64,000 bases of DNA from Lamellibrachia columna (lineage: Eukaryota; Annelida; Polychaeta; Sabellida; Siboglinidae): contig OY759263.1 of the NCBI GenBank assembly GCA_963662155.1, positions 17,121,894 through 17,185,893 of the forward strand, written 5' to 3'. The notes under the pieces are model-generated. The model saw only the letters and a list, made by a program, of their open reading frames with translations. It did no database searches and was not told where the DNA came from. Made by a program: the position numbers and the translations under genes. Positions 28,725 through 39,830 of the stretch are shown in pieces. Position 1 is the stretch's first letter, and every line of letters starts with the position of its first letter.

Positions 28725-29037
28725 ATTTGGGTATGTTTACATAGGTGTATTGTGGCACCAGGCAAAAAAATTATTATAATTTTCAGTATGAAATAACAAC
28801 TGGCTATATAGAATTTGATTACAGAACACATGCTGGACTATTCCAAAAATTATGTTACAAGTTCATTCGAGCGAGCTGAAAAAGTGAGTGTATTCGAGTG
28901 CGTACTAAAATACAGACTGTCTCAAGCTGAAGTAGCTCATATATGTGTGTTCTGCCCAGCACAGGTGGTGGTTCCTTGTGTATGTAAGCAACTCCAACAA
29001 CTAGGTAGGACATAGATTTTTTGCATGAATGCATGAT
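28725..29037. repeat. deleted + strand side of unit B
   Basis: A deletion joins CTGTTATCTGATA to TTTGGGTATG, removing most of the first + exon region. At 29037 the sequence jumps from the + exon region straight into the middle of the transposase of fragment B2. Confidence 0.75.
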
Positions 29038-29446
29038 TCCACATTGCTGCATTTTTGTCCACACTAAGTAGACGCATTTCAGAAACTGCATGAGTGTCTG
29101 TCTGTACGTCAGCTTGAAGATTGATGTCTGTTAGGTCAGGGCATTGATCAAGCTGTGGCCGTAGAATTTTGCTCGTGCCTGGCCGTCGCTCTGCGTCGGA
29201 AACTGCCAGCAATCCTGAAGGAGTGGTTTGCACCACTCTGTCAAAGTCATCCTGACTTAGCCGTGGCAACCAAACCCCACTGTTAACCCCACTGGGTTCC
29301 TGTTGGATTGCTGCATCTGATGGTTTGTGGTAACAGTGGCCGGTCTTGAAGCCGCCAATTTTCGTCTTAATTCCACCAGCAGGTGGACATTTCTCCTCAC
29401 TCTTTCTACTACTACTACTACAACTATCATGTGTTGTCTCCTCCAT
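29038..29446 (-). pseudogene. transposase N-terminal fragment, B2
   Basis: Only the N-terminal part is present, from the start codon at 29446 through the KNAAMWN segment. The junction GCATGATT|CCACATTGCTGC is identical to the one opening fragment B3 at 30234. It includes the Ser tract and the PPAGGIKTKIGG segment. Confidence 0.85.
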
Positions 29447-30233
29447 TGAAAAATCCCAGGTAAATCCAAGTAAAATTACTAATGAAAGTGACAAAACCGT
29501 TATCTGAATGCAAAGATGTCTAATCCGCCTGAGAACCCAGATGACAGTGACAGGAGACCAGTATATTAGGGGGGGGGGTGGGGACATATTCAAACTAGTG
29601 CAGCCTCCCTCTGATAAGTTACATCAAATCAGAACAAGTCACATTATAATATAATTTCTTAGCAGTCAACTTTTGTTTATTTCAGTTAATTAGACACAGT
29701 CACCTTTACTCAAGTCCATGTGAAGAGCACACATCTATTGGGAGTTGAGAAAATCCTGGACAGGCCCAGCTGTTATCTGATATGGCCTAGTGAGCTGACC
29801 TCACTGTTCCACAGGGAAGGTGAGTTGTTTCTGAGGACTCCACTAAGTAGGTTATGTAATGTTATGCAATTCGACAAGTTGAGGTGTCTGGCTTTTCAGT
29901 AATCCACACTCAAAGGTGATATTTGGGTCTGTTTACATAGGTGTATTGTGGCACCAGGCAAAAAAATTATTATAATTTTCAGTATGAAATAACAACTGGC
30001 TATATAGAATTTGATTACAGAACACATGCTGGACTATTCCAAAAATTATGTTACAAGTTCATTCGAGCGAGCTGAAAAAGTGAGTGTATTCGAGTGCGTA
30101 CTAAAATACAGACTGTCTCAAGCTGAAGTAGCTCATATATGTGTGTTCTGCCCAGCACAGGTGGTGGTTCCTTGTGTATGTAAGCAACTCCAACAACTAG
30201 GTAGGACATAGGTTTTTTGCATAAATGCATGAT

Positions 30234-30601
30234 TCCACATTGCTGCATTTTTGTCCACACTAAGTAGACGCATTTCAGAAACTGCATGAGTGTCTGTCTG
30301 TACGTCAGCTTGAAGATTGATGTCTGTTAGGTCAGGGCATTGATCAAGCTGTGGCCGTAGAATTTTGCTCGTGCCTGGCCGGCCCTCTGCGTCGGAAACT
30401 GCCAGCAATCCTGAAGGAGTGGTTTGCACCACTCTGTCTAAGTCATCCTGGCTTAGCCGTGGCAACCAAACCCCACTTCTAACCCTACTGGATTCCTGTT
30501 GGATTGCTGCATCTGATGGTTTGTGGTAACAGTGGCCGGTCTTGAATCCGCCAATTTTCGTCTTAATTCCACCAGCAGGTGGACATTTCTCCTCACTCTT
30601 T

Positions 30602-30643
<42 letters not shown>

Positions 30644-30663
30644 TCATGTGTGGTCTCCTCCAT
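30234..30663 (-). pseudogene. transposase N-terminal fragment, B3
   Basis: This has the same junction as B2, 1.2 kb further on, so B2 and B3 are tandem duplicates of an already deleted unit. It has the longest Ser tract of the array, about 13 codons. Confidence 0.85.
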
Positions 30664-31492
30664 TGTAAAATCCCAGGTAAATCCAAGTAAAATTACTAAT
30701 GAAAGTGACAAAACCGTTATCTGAATGCAGAGACGTCTAATCCGCCTGAGATCCCAGATGACAGTGACAGGAGACCAGTATATTAGGGGGGGTGGGGACA
30801 TATTCAAACTAGTGCAGCCTCCCTCTGATAAGTTACATCAAAGCAGAACAAGTCACATTATAATATAATTACTTAGCAGTCAACTTTTGTTTATTTCAGT
30901 TAATTAGACACAGTCACCTTTACTCAAGTCCATGTGAAGAGCACACATCTATTGGGAGTTGAGAAAATCCTGGACAGGCCCAGCTGTTATCTGATATAGC
31001 CTAGTGAGCTGACCTCACTGTTCCACAGGGAAGTTGAGTTGTTTCTGAGAACTCCACTAAGTAGGTTATGTAATGTTATGCAATTCGACAAGTTGAGGTG
31101 TCTGGCTTTTCAGTAATCCACACTCAAAGGTGATATTTGGGTCTGTTTACATAGGTGTATTGTGGCACCAGGCAAAAAAATTATTCTAATTTTCAGTATG
31201 AAATAACAACTGGCTATATAGAATTTGATTACAGAACACATGCTGGACTATTCCAAAAATTATGTTACAAGTTCATTCGAGCGAGCTGAAAAAGTGAGTG
31301 TATTCGAGTGCGTACTAAAATGCAGACTGTCTCAAGCTGTCTGTTGGTGGTTTCTTGTATTGTGGTTGCAGGTCTATGAGTGATGAAACTGGGAGAAAGT
31401 AGAAAGTTCACATTTGTTAGAAGTGTTCTGTTTGTTTCAAAATCTACCCTCTACTTTCTGCTGGCATAACTGTGATCAGCAGACTTTCGTGA

Positions 31493-33639
31493 TCAAAATG
31501 AATAAGGATGATCTTCCCTGTTTGCAGTTGGCAGTGTTGTCTTTCTGCGGCGACTCCTTGTGAACACTGGCTTAACTACTGCTGCTGGCATTTCTGAAGC
31601 TGGCCTTTTCTTCCCTTTACGAGTAGATGGTTTTGGATCAAGCTGACATTTCAGGTATCGATCTTCTGGACGGCGGTTTCTTTTTGAATCGAAGTAGTTC
31701 TGCATGCGCTTTAACTTGGTATGACGGATATGCAGACGCACTGATGATCGACGTTTGTATTGTCTCTGGTATTCCACCTCATACTGGATTTGCTTGACAG
31801 CTCTAGCGACCTGTCCACCTCTCGTAATAGGACAATGTACATTCTCCAACTTGCACAGCATTGAATTCCCCGCTCCATAATTTATGCGATCGATCACTGA
31901 ACTCACTCGTCCATGTGCATTTCTACTGAATTTAACATTCTTCGGCAATGAAGCACTCAATGATCGGTTAATGGATTCATTCTTGTCAGTTGTAAGTCTG
32001 TGTCGTGTCATCTGGAGTGCTGAATTTCCAAGTTGCATTTCTATTTATCCTTCAAGTGCTGCTCGGTCTTCATCTGTCATATTGCCTTCAAATGCTGTGA
32101 CCTTTTCCACCAGTTGTTTCGCTTACCTCCACGACAGACAATTCCATGTCGGTGACAGTTCTGACATGAACCAGAATAACAGTCCAGTGTAGCTTGGATT
32201 ATCTTTGGCATCTTAGTAGTTATCATTCTAATGTCACCAGCATAAAGTGTGTGCATATCTGTGTAGATTTTCTGGCATCGTGTTCTTACATCCTCTGCAA
32301 ACATTTTCTTGTTTTCAGCTCTCACCATGGCATTCTCTCCCGGGAACATTCTGGATGAGAAAGATGCTCTCATGATATGTCGGAACTGTGTCTGACCGAG
32401 ATGTGTTGTGTCAGCCTGCCGTTCTACCACAACTGTTGGCATGGCATCCTGTAACCCATGAAATGCTTTCGCATCACCGTCTGTTGCAACGAATTTTAGT
32501 CCGACCTGTTGCTGGGCAAAGCTCACTCCGATTTGACGGCCTATTTCATATTCTGATATTGGATCGACCACACGAACCGTGGCTGTACATCCTTGATGGC
32601 CTGGGCACGACACATTTTGACCTTGATTGTGAAGTGATGAGCCTAGTTTGCATATCTTGTTCTCCATGTGAAAACCTAGAATCTCATGTTTGTCCGTCTG
32701 CCATTCAATCGCGGTTCCCACTGCTTGACTTGCACTCTGTCCACAACCGTAGCTGTTTTTCAGGGATGTTGAGTTGTACCTCACATCCATGCTTATATTG
32801 ATTGGTGCATTTGCTGGAAGACCACGCAGAACATTTATCTCTCTGGTTTTTTCCCTCTTCTGCTGTAGGTCATCAGTCGTGGACTGAGAAGTAATTGTGG
32901 CAACCCGGTTGGATTTCCTTTGCATCCCGCTTCGACATGGGGGAGGTGTGTTTGCTGTAGCCAGAATGTGTCGCAACTTTGTGTTTCCCATCGTTGTATC
33001 TTGTAGTCCTACATGGATGGCTACATTTGGAGCACACGGTTTCTGACCATGACTGCCCGTGTTTACTTCGGAATACAGTTTGTACATACGTGACTTGTAG
33101 TGACAGGCTGTACAGGACAATGACTGTTGCCAACACAAACCAAATTTTTTCTCATGTACTTCGAAGTGTGGAAGAATACATGTGTCCTCTCTGCTAGCAT
33201 GCTCTTTAAAGCAATCTTTCCACATTGCTGCATTTTTTTCCACACTAAGTAGACGCATTTCAGAAACTGCATGAGTGTCTGTCTGTACGTCAGCTTGAAG
33301 ATTGATGTCTGTTAGGTCAGGGCATTGATCAAGCTGTGGCCGTAGAATTTTGCTCGTGCCTGGCCGGCCCTCTGTGTCGGAAACTGCCAGCCATCCTGAA
33401 GGAGTGGTTTGCACCACTCTGTCTAAGTCATCCTGGCTTAGCCGTGGCAACCAAACCCCACTTCTAACCCTACTGGATTCCTGTTGGATTGCTGCATCTG
33501 ATGGTTTGTGGTAACAGTGGCCGGTCTTGAATCCGCCAATTTTCGTCTTAATTCCACCAGCAGGTGGACATTTCTCCTCACTCTTTCTTCTACTACTACT
33601 ACTACTACTACTACTACTATCATGTGTGGTCTCCTCCAT
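31493..33639 (-). CDS. Mutator-like DDE transposase, unit C (intact candidate)
   Basis: The start codon at 33639 has a good context (ACAATGG). A long frame runs to a donor GGAG|GTAAGC at 32127/32126. An 86-nt intron ending AATAG (32041) restores the frame into a second stretch ending at 31493. The spliced product is about 686 residues. Visible parts: a Ser tract (about residues 7-16), RSGVWLPRLSQDD, a Cys cluster (CTACHYKS), then NISMDVRYNS (Asp at about 285), VATDGDAKAFHG (Asp at about 387/389), a Cys/His cluster (CQNCHRHGIVC), and TTDKNESINRSL (Glu at about 526). The DGDAKAF word and its surroundings are those of the Mutator-like transposase family of invertebrate genomes. The Asp-Asp-Glu assignment is my inference. 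The C-terminus is strongly basic (KRMQNYFDSKRNRRP), probably DNA-binding or nuclear. This is the only copy without a disabling change. Confidence 0.75.
32041..32126 (-). other. putative 86-nt intron in the transposase gene
   Basis: The donor GTAAGC and acceptor AATAG sit exactly where the long frame would otherwise end. Removing the 86 nt joins VCRG to E-MQLGNSALQ in frame. The same splice words occur in units D and E. Unit B has lost one T near the acceptor but keeps AG. An alternative is that the interval is coding in another frame (it contains NMTDEDRAALEG) and that all copies inherited a frameshift. Confidence 0.6.
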
Positions 33640-33882
33640 TGTAAAATCCCAGGTAAATCCAAGTAAAATTACTAATGAAAGTGACAAAACCGTTATCTGA
33701 ATGCAGAGACGTCTAATCCGCCTGAGAACCCAGATGACAGTGACAGGAGACCAGTATATTAGGGGGTTGGGGACATATTCAAACTAGTGCAGCCTCCCTC
33801 TGATAAGTTACATCAAAGCAGAACAAGTCACATTATAATATAATTACTTAGCAGTCAACTTTTGTTTGTTTCAGTTAATTAG
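33640..33882. promoter_or_regulatory. divergent intergenic region of unit C
   Basis: About 240 bp lies between the transposase start and the first + strand exon. It contains a G-rich run (GGGGG, variable between copies), TCCCTCTGATAAG and a TATAATATAATT word. As the only space between two divergent genes it probably holds a bidirectional promoter. It is repeated with few changes in every unit. Confidence 0.4.
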
Positions 33883-34008
33883 ACACAGTCACCTTTACTC
33901 AAGTCCATGTGAAGAGCACACATCTATTGGGAGTTGAGAAAATCCTGGACAGGCCCAGCTGTTATCTGATATAGCCTAGTGAGCTGACCTCACTGTTCCA
34001 CAGGGAAG
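33883..34008 (+). pseudogene. putative first + strand exon, unit C (stop codon)
   Basis: This is the homologue of 24976-25101. In this copy TGG (Trp of IWPSELTS) is TAG, as in fragment B3. If this exon belongs to the endonuclease gene, unit C would need to start translation downstream. The 145-codon endonuclease frame has its own ATG, so the nonsense may be harmless. Confidence 0.35.
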
Positions 34009-34490
34009 GTGAGTTGTTTCTGAGGACTCCACTAAGTAGGTTATGTAATGTTATGCAATTCGACAAGTTGAGGTGTCTGGCTTTTCAGTAATCCACACTC
34101 AAAGGTGATATTTGGGTCTGTTTACATAGGTGTATTGTGGCACCAGGCAAAAAAATTATTCTAATTTTCAGTATGAAATAACAACTGGCTATATAGAATT
34201 TGATTACAGAACACATGCTGGACTATTCCAAAAATTATGTTACAAGTTCATTCGAGCGAGCTGAAAAAGTGAGTGTATTCGAGTGCGTACTAAAATGCAG
34301 ACTGTCTCAAGCTGAAGTAGCTCATATATGTGTGTTCTGCCCAGCACAGGTGGTGGTTCCTTGTGCATGTAAGCAACTCCAACAACTAGGTAGGACATAG
34401 ATTTTTTGCATGAATGCATGATTTTCATTTACCTTTATCAACAGGCTAAATTTAATTTTTTTCTGCACAATTACCATTTTTATTTAATAG

Positions 34491-34615
34491 GGGTAAGACC
34501 ACAGTTGACCTTCCTGTTTACTGTTTCACACGAATGTAGGGCATGTGAAATTGTGAAACGTGAACTTAATAAATTCATATGTGACATGAGTGCCTTTGAG
34601 CATAAATATTCACAG
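34491..34615 (+). CDS. putative internal + strand exon, unit C
   Basis: The frame GVRPQLTFLFTVSHECRACE through SAFEHKYSQ is bounded by TTTAATAG and CACAG|GTTTG. It is conserved with units A and D, where it differs by single residues. Function is unknown. Confidence 0.38.
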
Positions 34616-34952
34616 GTTTGTTTAAAGAAGCTATTGGCTGTGAAATAGTGCATTTTTTGGAGAGTTTAACTGGCGGAGGGATTTATGGGAATTTTTCTGC
34701 TATAGGCCACGTGGGCGCATGAATACACGGCTATTTTTGTAAATATTGACGGGCATCGCACGTGGGGGCATTTTAAAAGAGCTGGAGGTATGTGATTTTC
34801 TTAAAAGTTGGTGAGCATGTCAAAGAGATGATGGCAGTTGCTGCACATTTATTTCAGAATTTTTGATGGTCAGGTTTTCTTATAATCAGACAAAACGTTA
34901 ACATGGCCACCAATGCAATTCCCAACTGTGATCTGACTCCAAATAGAGTGTC

Positions 34953-35390
34953 ATGGCAATGGAAACAGAAAACATGGATGTTGATTTTTGTAAAAAGTAC
35001 ACCGCAAAATTACAAGAAAAGGTGGTATTGTCTGCCAATGGGCAGTGTCAGTTGTGGACAGGGTGCAGAAAAGGGAAATTCAGTGACTATGGTGTGATTA
35101 ATTGCCGTTTTGAGTGTGGCTACAGAACGGTTACAGTGCATCGTTTAAGTTATATGCTTGAACACAAAATGACACGTGTTGAACCTGGCTCAGATGCCAG
35201 TCATCTTTGTCATAACAGCCTGTGTCTGACAGCAAGTCATATCTCTATGGAGCCACATTCAATAAATAACAACAGGCAATATCGTGTTAGTCAAAATGTA
35301 TGCTTTGGTCATGCACCATACCAAAGTGCATGTTGCAATTCAAGGTATTTCAATGCAATAGTAAAACTTACATTTTTCGAGATGTGTTGA
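34953..35390 (+). CDS. His-Me finger (I-PpoI-type zinc-binding) endonuclease, unit C, intact
   Basis: A 145-codon frame opens at ATGGCAATGGAAAC and closes at TGA. Its order of motifs is that of the zinc-binding loop region of His-Me finger homing endonucleases. It runs C-Q-L-WTG (about residue 35), YG, TVHRLSYML (about 64), DASHLCHNSLC (about 81-91), H-I-S-MEPHSINNNR (about 95-108) and C-FGHAPYQSACC. The His of SHLCHN and the Asn of the N-N-N-R stretch are the expected catalytic pair. Length is close to I-PpoI (about 160). The substrate may be a host target or the element itself. The gene lies divergently from its own transposase and tail-to-tail with the next one. This is the only uninterrupted copy. 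Homology is inferred from motif recall, not a search. Confidence 0.78.
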   Translation: MAMETENMDVDFCKKYTAKLQEKVVLSANGQCQLWTGCRKGKFSDYGVINCRFECGYRTVTVHRLSYMLEHKMTRVEPGSDASHLCHNSLCLTASHISMEPHSINNNRQYRVSQNVCFGHAPYQSACCNSRYFNAIVKLTFFEMC

Positions 35391-35691
35391 ATCCTTCAGT
35401 TTTTTCAAAGTGTCGTCTGCTGTAGTCAATCTTATGCAGTTGTGTCTGTCAGCTCATGCTGAGTGATGTCTTCGAATGTCGATTGATGTATAGCTCACAA
35501 GATGGCACCATGTGCCAGTCATGGTCCATTGTCTGTTGGTGGTTTCTTGTATTGTGGTTGCAGGTCTATGAGTGATGAAACTGGGAGAAAGTAGAAAGGT
35601 CACATTTGTTAGAAGTGTTCTGTTTTCTGTTTGTTTCAAAATCTACCCTCTACTTTCTGCTGGCATAACTGTGATCAGCAGACTTTCTTGA
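35391..35691. other. convergent spacer between nuclease and next transposase
   Basis: About 300 bp lies between the nuclease stop and the stop of the next transposase (unit D). It includes an inverted repeat AGAAAGTAGA / TCTACTTTCT (about 35584-35595 and 35646-35656) that could act as a shared transcript end. If the unit has termini, they should lie here or in the divergent region, but no long terminal inverted repeat is visible. Confidence 0.5.
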
Positions 35692-37828
35692 TCAAAATGA
35701 ATAAGGATGATCTTCCCTGTTTGCAGTTGGCAGTGTTGTCTTTCTGCGGTGACTCCTTGTGAACACTGGCTTAACTACTGCTGCTGGCATTTCTGAAGCT
35801 GGCCTTTTCTTCCCTTTACGAGTAGATGGTTTTGGATCAAGCTGACACTTCAGGTATCGATCTTCTGGACGGCGGTTTCTTTTTGAATCGAAGTAGTTCT
35901 GCATGCGCTTTAACTTGGTATGACGGATATGTAGACGCACTGATGATCGACGTTTGCATTGTCTCTGGTATTCCACCTCATACTGGATTTGCTTGACAGC
36001 TCTAGCGACCTGTCCACCTCTCGTAATAGGACAATGTACATTCTCCAACTTGCACAGCATTGAATTCCCCGCTCCATAATTTATGCGATCGATCACTGAA
36101 CTCACTCGTCCATGTGCATTTCTACTGAATTTAACATTCTTCGGCAATGAAGCACTCAATGATCTGTTAATGGATTCATTCTTGTCAGTTGTAAGTCTGT
36201 GTCGTGTCATCTGGAGTGCTGAATTTCCAAGTTGCATTTCTATTTATCCTTCAAGTGCTGCTCGGTCTTCATCTGTCATATTGCCTTCAAATGCTGTGAC
36301 CTTTTCCACCAGTTGTTTCGCTTACCTCCACGACAGACAATTCCATGTCGGTGACAGTTCTGACATGAACCAGAATAACAGTCCAGTGTAGCTTGGATTA
36401 TCTTTGGCATCTTAGTAGTTATCATTCTAATGTCACCAGCATAAAGTGTGTCCATATCTGTGTAGATTTTCTGGCATCGTGTTCTTACATCCTCTGCAAA
36501 CATTTTCTTGTTTTCAGCTCTCACCATGGCATTCTCTCCCGGGAACATTCTGGATGAGAAAGATGCTCTCATGATATGTCGGAACTGTGTCTGACCGAGA
36601 TGTGTTGTGTCAGCCTGCCGTTCTGCCACAACTGTTGGCATGGCATCCTGTAACCCATCAAATGCTTTCGCATCACCGTCTGTTGCAACAAATTTTAGTC
36701 CGACCTGTTGCTGGGCAAAGCTCACTCCGATTTGACGGCCTATTTCATATTCTGATATTGGATCGACCACACGAACCGTGGCTGTACATCCTTGATGGCC
36801 TGGGCACGACACATTTTGACCTTGATTGTGAAGTGATGAGCCTAGTTTGCATATCTTGTTCTCCATGTGAAAACCTAGAATCTCATGCTTGTCCGTCTGC
36901 CATTCAATCGCGGTTCCCCCTGCTTGACTTGCACTCTGTCCACAACCGTAGCTGTTTTTCAGGGATGTTGAGTTGTACCTCACATCCATGCTTATATTGA
37001 TTGGTGCATTTGCTGGAAGACCACTCAGAACATTTATCTCTCTGGTTTTTTCCGTCTTCTGCTGTAGGTCATCAGTCGTGGACTGAGAAGTAATTGTGGC
37101 AACCCGGTTGGATTTCCTTTGCATCCCGCTTCGACATGGGGGAGGTGTGTTTGCTGTAGCCAGAATGTGTCGCAACTTTGTGTTTCCCATCGTTGTATCT
37201 TGTAGTCCTACATGGATGGCTACATTTGGAGCACACGGTTTCTGACCACGACTGCCGTGTTTACTTCGGAATACAGTTTGTACATACGTGACTTGTAGTG
37301 ACAGGCTGTACAGGATAATGACTGTTGCCAACACAAACCAAATTTTTTCTCATGTACTTCGAAGTGTGGAAGAATACATGTGTCCTCTCTGCTAGCATGC
37401 TCTTTAAAGCAATCATTCCACATTGCTGCATTTTTGTCCACACTAAGTAGACGCATTTCAGAAACTGCATGAGTGTCTGTCTGTACGTCAGCTTGAAGAT
37501 TGATGTTTGTTAGGTCAGGGCATTGATCAAGCTGTGGCCGTAGAACTTTGCTCGTGCCTGGCCGGCCCTCTGCGTCGGAAACTGCCAGCAATCCTGAAGG
37601 AGTGGTTTGCACCACTCTGTCAAAGTCATCCTGGCTTAGCCGTGGCAACCAAACCCCACTGCTAACCCCACTGGATTCCTGTTGGATTGCTGCATCTGAT
37701 GGTTTGTGGTAACAGTGGCCGGTCTTGAATCCGCCAATTTTCGTCTTAATTCCACCAGCAGGTGGACATTTCTCCTCACTCTTTCTACTACTACTACTAC
37801 TACTACTATCATGTGTGGTCTCCTCCAT
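35692..37828 (-). pseudogene. Mutator-like transposase, unit D (one-base deletion)
   Basis: The C-terminal 181-codon exon (36237-35692) and the catalytic region are open. One C is missing at about 37255 (CTGCCGTG against CTGCCCGTG), shifting the frame after SEVNT. The 86-nt intron words are conserved. The Ser tract is about 7 codons. Apart from this single base the copy would be intact, so a sequencing or assembly error should be considered. Confidence 0.82.
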
Positions 37829-38074
37829 TGTAAAATCCCAGGTAAATCCAAGTAAAATTACTAATGAAAGTGACAAAACCGTTATCTGAATGCAAAGACG
37901 TCTAATCCGCCTGAGAACCCAGATGACAGTGACAGGAGACCAGTATATTAGGGGGGGTGGGGACATATTCAAACTAGTGCAGCCTCCCTCTGATAAGTTA
38001 CATCAAAGCAGAACAAGTCACATTATAATATAATTACTTAGCAGTCAACTTTTGTTTATTTCAGTTAATTAGAC

Positions 38075-38200
38075 ACAGTCACCTTTACTCAAGTCCATGT
38101 GAAGAGCACACATCTATTGGGAGTTGAGAAAATCCTGGACAGGCCCAGCTGTTATCTGATATGGCCTAGTGAGCTGACCTCACTGTTCCACAGGGAAGGT
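38075..38200 (+). CDS. putative first + strand exon, unit D
   Basis: Open version with TGG at the Trp codon. It encodes VHVKSTHLLGVEKIL through FHRE and ends at the donor GGGAAG|GTGAGT. Function is unknown. Confidence 0.35.
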
Positions 38201-39143
38201 GAGTTGTTTCTGAGGACTCCACTAAGTAGGTTATGTAATGTTATGCAATTCGACAAGTTGAGGTGTCTGGCTTTTCAGTAATCCACACTCAAAGGTGATA
38301 TTTGGGTCTGTTTACATAGGTGTATTGTGGCACCAGGCAAAAAAATTATTCTAATTTTCAGTATGAAATAACAACTGGCTATATAGAATTTGATTACAGA
38401 ACACATGCTGGACTATTCCAAAAATTATGTTACAAGTTCATTCAAGCGAGCTGAAAAAGTGAGTGTATTCGAGTGCGTACTAAAATACAGACTGTCTCAA
38501 GCTGAAGTAGCTCATATGTGTGTTCTGCCCAGCACAGGTGGTGGTTCCTTGTGTATGTAAGCAACTCCAACAACTAGGTAGGACATAGATTTTTTGCATC
38601 AATGCATGATTTTCATTTACCTTTATCAATAGGCTAAGTAAAAAAAAATTCTGCACAATTACCATTTTTATTTAATAGGGGTAAGACCACAGTTGACCTT
38701 CCTATTTACTGTTTCACACGAATGTAGGGCATGTGAAATTGTGAAACGTGAACTTAATAGATTCATATTATGTGACATGAGTGCCTTTGAGCATGAATAT
38801 TCACAGGTTTGTTTAAAGAAGCTATTGGCTGTGAAATAGTGCATTTTTTGGAGAGTTTAACTGGCGGAGGGATTTATGGGAATTTTTCTGCTATAGGCCA
38901 CGTGGGCGCATGAATACACGGCTATTTTTGTAAATATTGATGGGCATCGCACGTGGGGGCATTTTAAAAGAGCTGGAGGTATGTGATTTTCATAAAAGTT
39001 GGTGAGCATGTCAATGAGATGATGGCAGTTGCTGCACATTTATTTCAGAATTTTTGATGGTCAGGTTTTCTTATAATCAGACAAAACGTTAACATGGCCA
39101 CCAATGCAATTTCCAACTGTGATCTGACTCCAAATAGAGTGTC

Positions 39144-39404
39144 ATGGCAACGGAAACAGAAAACATGGATGTTGATTTTTGTAAAAAGTACACCGTAAAA
39201 TTACAAGAAAAGGTGGTATTGTCTGCCAATGGGCAGTGTCAGTTGTGGACAGGGTGCAGAAAAGGGAAATTCAGTGACTATGGTGTGATTAATTGCCGTT
39301 TTGAGTGTGGCTACAGAACGGTTACAGTGCATCGTTTAAGTTATATGCTTGAACACAAAATGACACGTGTTGAACCTGGCTTAGATGCCAGTCATCTTCA
39401 ATAA
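39144..39404 (+). pseudogene. His-Me finger endonuclease, unit D (frameshifted)
   Basis: This carries the same 52-nt deletion as unit A, removing the LCHN-x-x-C motif, and ends DASHLQ-stop. Its upstream residues differ slightly from unit C (ATETENMD and YTVKLQ). Confidence 0.85.
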
Positions 39405-39830
39405 ATAACAACAGGCAATATCGTGTTAGTCAAAATGTATGCTTTGGTCATGCACCATACCAAAGTGCATGTTGCAATTCAAAGTATTTCAATGCAATAG
39501 TAAAACTTACATTTTTCGAGATGTGTTGAATCCTTCAGTTTTTTCAAAGTGTCGTCTGCTGTTGTCAATCTTATGCAGTTGTGTCTGTCAGTCCATGCTG
39601 AGTGATGTCTTTGAATGTCGATTGATGTATAGCTCACAAGATGGCACCATGTGCCAGTCATGCTCCATTGTCTGTTGGTGGTTTCTTGTATTGTGTTTGC
39701 AGGTCTATGAGTGATGAAACTGGGAGAAAGTAGAAAGTTCACATTTGTTAGAAATGTTCTGTTTTCTGTTTGTTTCAAAATCTACCCTCTACTTTCTGCT
39801 GGCATAACTGTGATCAGCAGACTTTCGTGA

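Noticed and set aside
28855..29091. Minus frames MQFLKCVYLVWTKMQQCG in several units
   Set aside because: Out-of-frame shadow of the transposase N-terminal half, partly reading into the + strand exon region.
32388..32801. 137-codon + strand frames opposite each transposase
   Set aside because: They are antisense shadows of the conserved transposase coding region and recur only because the unit recurs.
38099..38281. 60-codon frame starting MKSTHLLG in several units as a complete gene
   Set aside because: The first codon is GTG. The ATG nearby is out of frame, and the segment looks like an internal exon with acceptor and donor.
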